Shown: in pieces, positions 62,527 through 64,000 of the stretch
Numbering within the stretch: position 1 is the first letter of the stretch
Layout: each line of letters begins with the position of its first letter
Source: Pectobacterium actinidiae
GTDB lineage: Bacteria; Pseudomonadota; Gammaproteobacteria; Enterobacterales; Enterobacteriaceae
Direction: 5' to 3'
Assembly (NCBI RefSeq): GCF_000803315.1
Contig: NZ_JRMH01000001.1
Span: 2,728,001 to 2,792,000 of the forward strand
Length of the DNA stretch: 64,000 bases
The notes under the pieces: model-generated
The model's input: only the letters and a program-made list of their open reading frames with translations
Database searches by the model: none
Told to the model about the DNA's origin: nothing
Translations under genes and position numbers: made by a program

Positions 62527-64000
62527 TTATCGTGGCAGCCAATTTTTCTTTATAATTTCCAGATTTTTTTGATTAATCATCCAGTTTTCTTGAATTTCAC
62601 TTTTTAACACTGCACCAACTTTCCTGGCCGCATCAACATCATTGATATATTGACTCATTGCTGAAGACCAGTCTTTGTATCTATTTTTCACAACATTAAC
62701 GGAAAGTCTGCTTTTATAACATAAAACATCACTGCATATAATCGGTATTCCACAGATACCTAACTCTAATAGACGAATATTACTGCGGGCTCGATTAGCA
62801 TTATTATCAGCCAGCGGTGCTATTGCGAAATCAAGATTAAGAGAAGCTAGTTGCTGAGGGTAATGTGTAAAACCGTGATAACGATGATACTCATGAATAA
62901 ATGGTTTCAGTTTAGGAGGGTAAGCGCCCAAAAACACCCATGTAACGTGGTGGAAAAAGTCACGGATGACGTTAGAAACTAATTCAATATCTTCATCACT
63001 GAGATCCTGTGTTATACACCCAACACGAGGTTTATCGCTTGTCCTACGTGTGAAGGCAAGGTCATTCCAAAAATGGGGTAAATATGTAGGTAAAACCTGA
63101 ATATCGTGATGCACTCTGCCATATTGCTCTGCTAACACTTCAGACCCGACAATCACTCTATCAAATGGAGCCAAGTCTTCTTTTATTTTATTCAAATGTT
63201 CTTTTTTATTTTTACTATCATCAAACTTGTTTGATTCATAATAGTTCATGTCATAAATAGAAAAACAATCTTTCATCGACTTGAAATCAATTATCTTTCT
63301 ACTTTGAATATGATTCTGAGTGATAATAACATCAGGCTTTGTTTGCAAAAAATCAGATATAATAAGAGGTTCTGAAGCCACTGCACCTTCAACAACTCCA
63401 TTGTATCTCATTTTATAAAAAGGTTCGTCTAGCCGATATATCTCCATCGGATTAGAACTGCCAGAAAACATCATTATACGGGGCAAGCGTTGAGGCTCTA
63501 GCGATAACTCACGCGGCCTGATATATTTTTCTATTCTATAATTTCTTGTTAATGACAAATTTTTATTATAGGCAGGATCATTAGCAATGACATCACCCCA
63601 CTTATGATAGATAGCCTTCACTTGTTCTGAGCAAGTTTCATTTTTTCTATCATTTTTTTCTGGAGATAAATCAGTCGCGACAATAGAGTAAGGAGTCCAA
63701 ACAGAAAGATAACCTGCGTCACGAATTTTTAGGCTTAAGTCGATATCGGCAAGATATCCCTCAGTCAGTGACTCGTCTATGCCACCAACATCTTGATAAA
63801 CAGAACGTCTTACAAGTAAACATAATTCGGGAAGTACACTATAATTTTGTTCTATTGCTAAACGATGCATATAACCAGGGGCTGAATAATGGCTTCCAAT
63901 AAAAGGACTTTCTGCTACACCATTGAGCCCAAGCACTATGCCTGCTGAATAAACTTTCTCATTGAGATTAATCACTTTGCTGCCAACGCATCCAACCTCA
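62527..64000 (-). CDS. Large GT2/GT4-type glycosyltransferase (partial, N terminus outside)
   Basis: The frame is open across the window edge: the last codons read EVGCVGSKV before INLNEKVYSAGIVLGLNG, so the protein begins outside. The visible 491 residues hold the C-terminal half of a GT-A domain (VGGIDESLTEGYLADIDLSLKIRDAGY) and then a GT-B-like domain (YDMNYYESNKF, CITQDLSDEDIELV, FAIAPLADNNANRARSNIRLLELGICGIPIICSD in part), the arrangement of large two-domain glycosyltransferases in flagellin and surface glycan loci. It precedes the aminotransferase gene by 22 bases. Confidence 0.85.
   Translation of the reverse strand, partial: EVGCVGSKVINLNEKVYSAGIVLGLNGVAESPFIGSHYSAPGYMHRLAIEQNYSVLPELCLLVRRSVYQDVGGIDESLTEGYLADIDLSLKIRDAGYLSVWTPYSIVATDLSPEKNDRKNETCSEQVKAIYHKWGDVIANDPAYNKNLSLTRNYRIEKYIRPRELSLEPQRLPRIMMFSGSSNPMEIYRLDEPFYKMRYNGVVEGAVASEPLIISDFLQTKPDVIITQNHIQSRKIIDFKSMKDCFSIYDMNYYESNKFDDSKNKKEHLNKIKEDLAPFDRVIVGSEVLAEQYGRVHHDIQVLPTYLPHFWNDLAFTRRTSDKPRVGCITQDLSDEDIELVSNVIRDFFHHVTWVFLGAYPPKLKPFIHEYHRYHGFTHYPQQLASLNLDFAIAPLADNNANRARSNIRLLELGICGIPIICSDVLCYKSRLSVNVVKNRYKDWSSAMSQYINDVDAARKVGAVLKSEIQENWMINQKNLEIIKKNWLPR

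Overview
The window reads as chromosome from a plant-associated enterobacterium of the Pectobacterium/Dickeya type (order Enterobacterales). That placement is inferred from protein similarity and gene order recalled from memory; no search was run. Most of the first 38 kb follows two blocks known from Escherichia coli: rne - pyrC - dinI - bssS - yceJ/yceI - trhO - lpxL - opgH/opgG, and serT - yccA - tusE - acyP - hspQ - yccU - csgI - mgsA - helD - yccF - yccS - sxy - sulA - ompA - matP - lonH - fabA. Gene-dense core DNA of balanced base composition fills these blocks. Smaller lineage-specific stretches interrupt them.

Layout: 1-12.4 kb is core (RNase E tail, pyrimidine synthesis, an SOS gene, biofilm regulator, periplasmic/membrane pair yceJ-yceI, tRNA hydroxylase, an Old Yellow Enzyme, lipid A acyltransferase, osmoregulated glucan synthesis). 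12.8-22.2 kb is accessory: a His/Met-rich pair (DUF2946 and PepSY proteins) that looks metal-related, a chemoreceptor, an AT-rich gap with a palindromic repeat element, a ribbon-helix-helix protein, a small Cys-rich exported protein, a GhoT/OrtT-like membrane toxin, a universal stress protein, small hydrolases, an 18-bp tandem repeat array and a YmgB-like regulator. 22.6-37.6 kb is the second core block, starting with tRNA-Ser(UGA). 37.6-45.6 kb holds yebE, the choline-to-betaine locus (betT divergent from betIBA with a palindromic operator) and an RpiB/LacAB-like isomerase. 45.7-48.8 kb has tRNA-Ser(GGA), a structured possibly RtT-like RNA element, phoH with a good Pho box, and fliZ/fliA.

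49.3-64 kb is a markedly AT-rich island next to the flagellar sigma factor gene fliA, running off the window. It carries glycosyltransferases, a VioA-type sugar aminotransferase, a NeuD-type acyltransferase, a methyltransferase, and a tightly packed operon of acyl carrier protein, FabZ-like dehydratase, ThDP enzyme, NeuB-like synthase, metallo-beta-lactamase-fold hydrolase, AMP-forming acyl ligase, LuxE, LuxC and a WcbI-like protein. The position suggests flagellin glycosylation. The mixture of carrier-bound acyl chemistry, aldehyde-forming LuxC/LuxE and two carbon-carbon bond-forming enzymes suggests an unusual acylated or branched sugar, and is the most interesting system in the window.

Regulatory sites supported by sequence include LexA boxes before dinI and sulA, FadR and FabR type sites before fabA, a BetI type palindrome, stable-RNA promoters for both serine tRNAs, a Pho box before phoH, and many intrinsic terminators. 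Several starts were moved from the longest reading frame to the codon with a good ribosome binding site or family alignment; yccS and lonH appear to start with TTG, fliA and the toxin with GTG.
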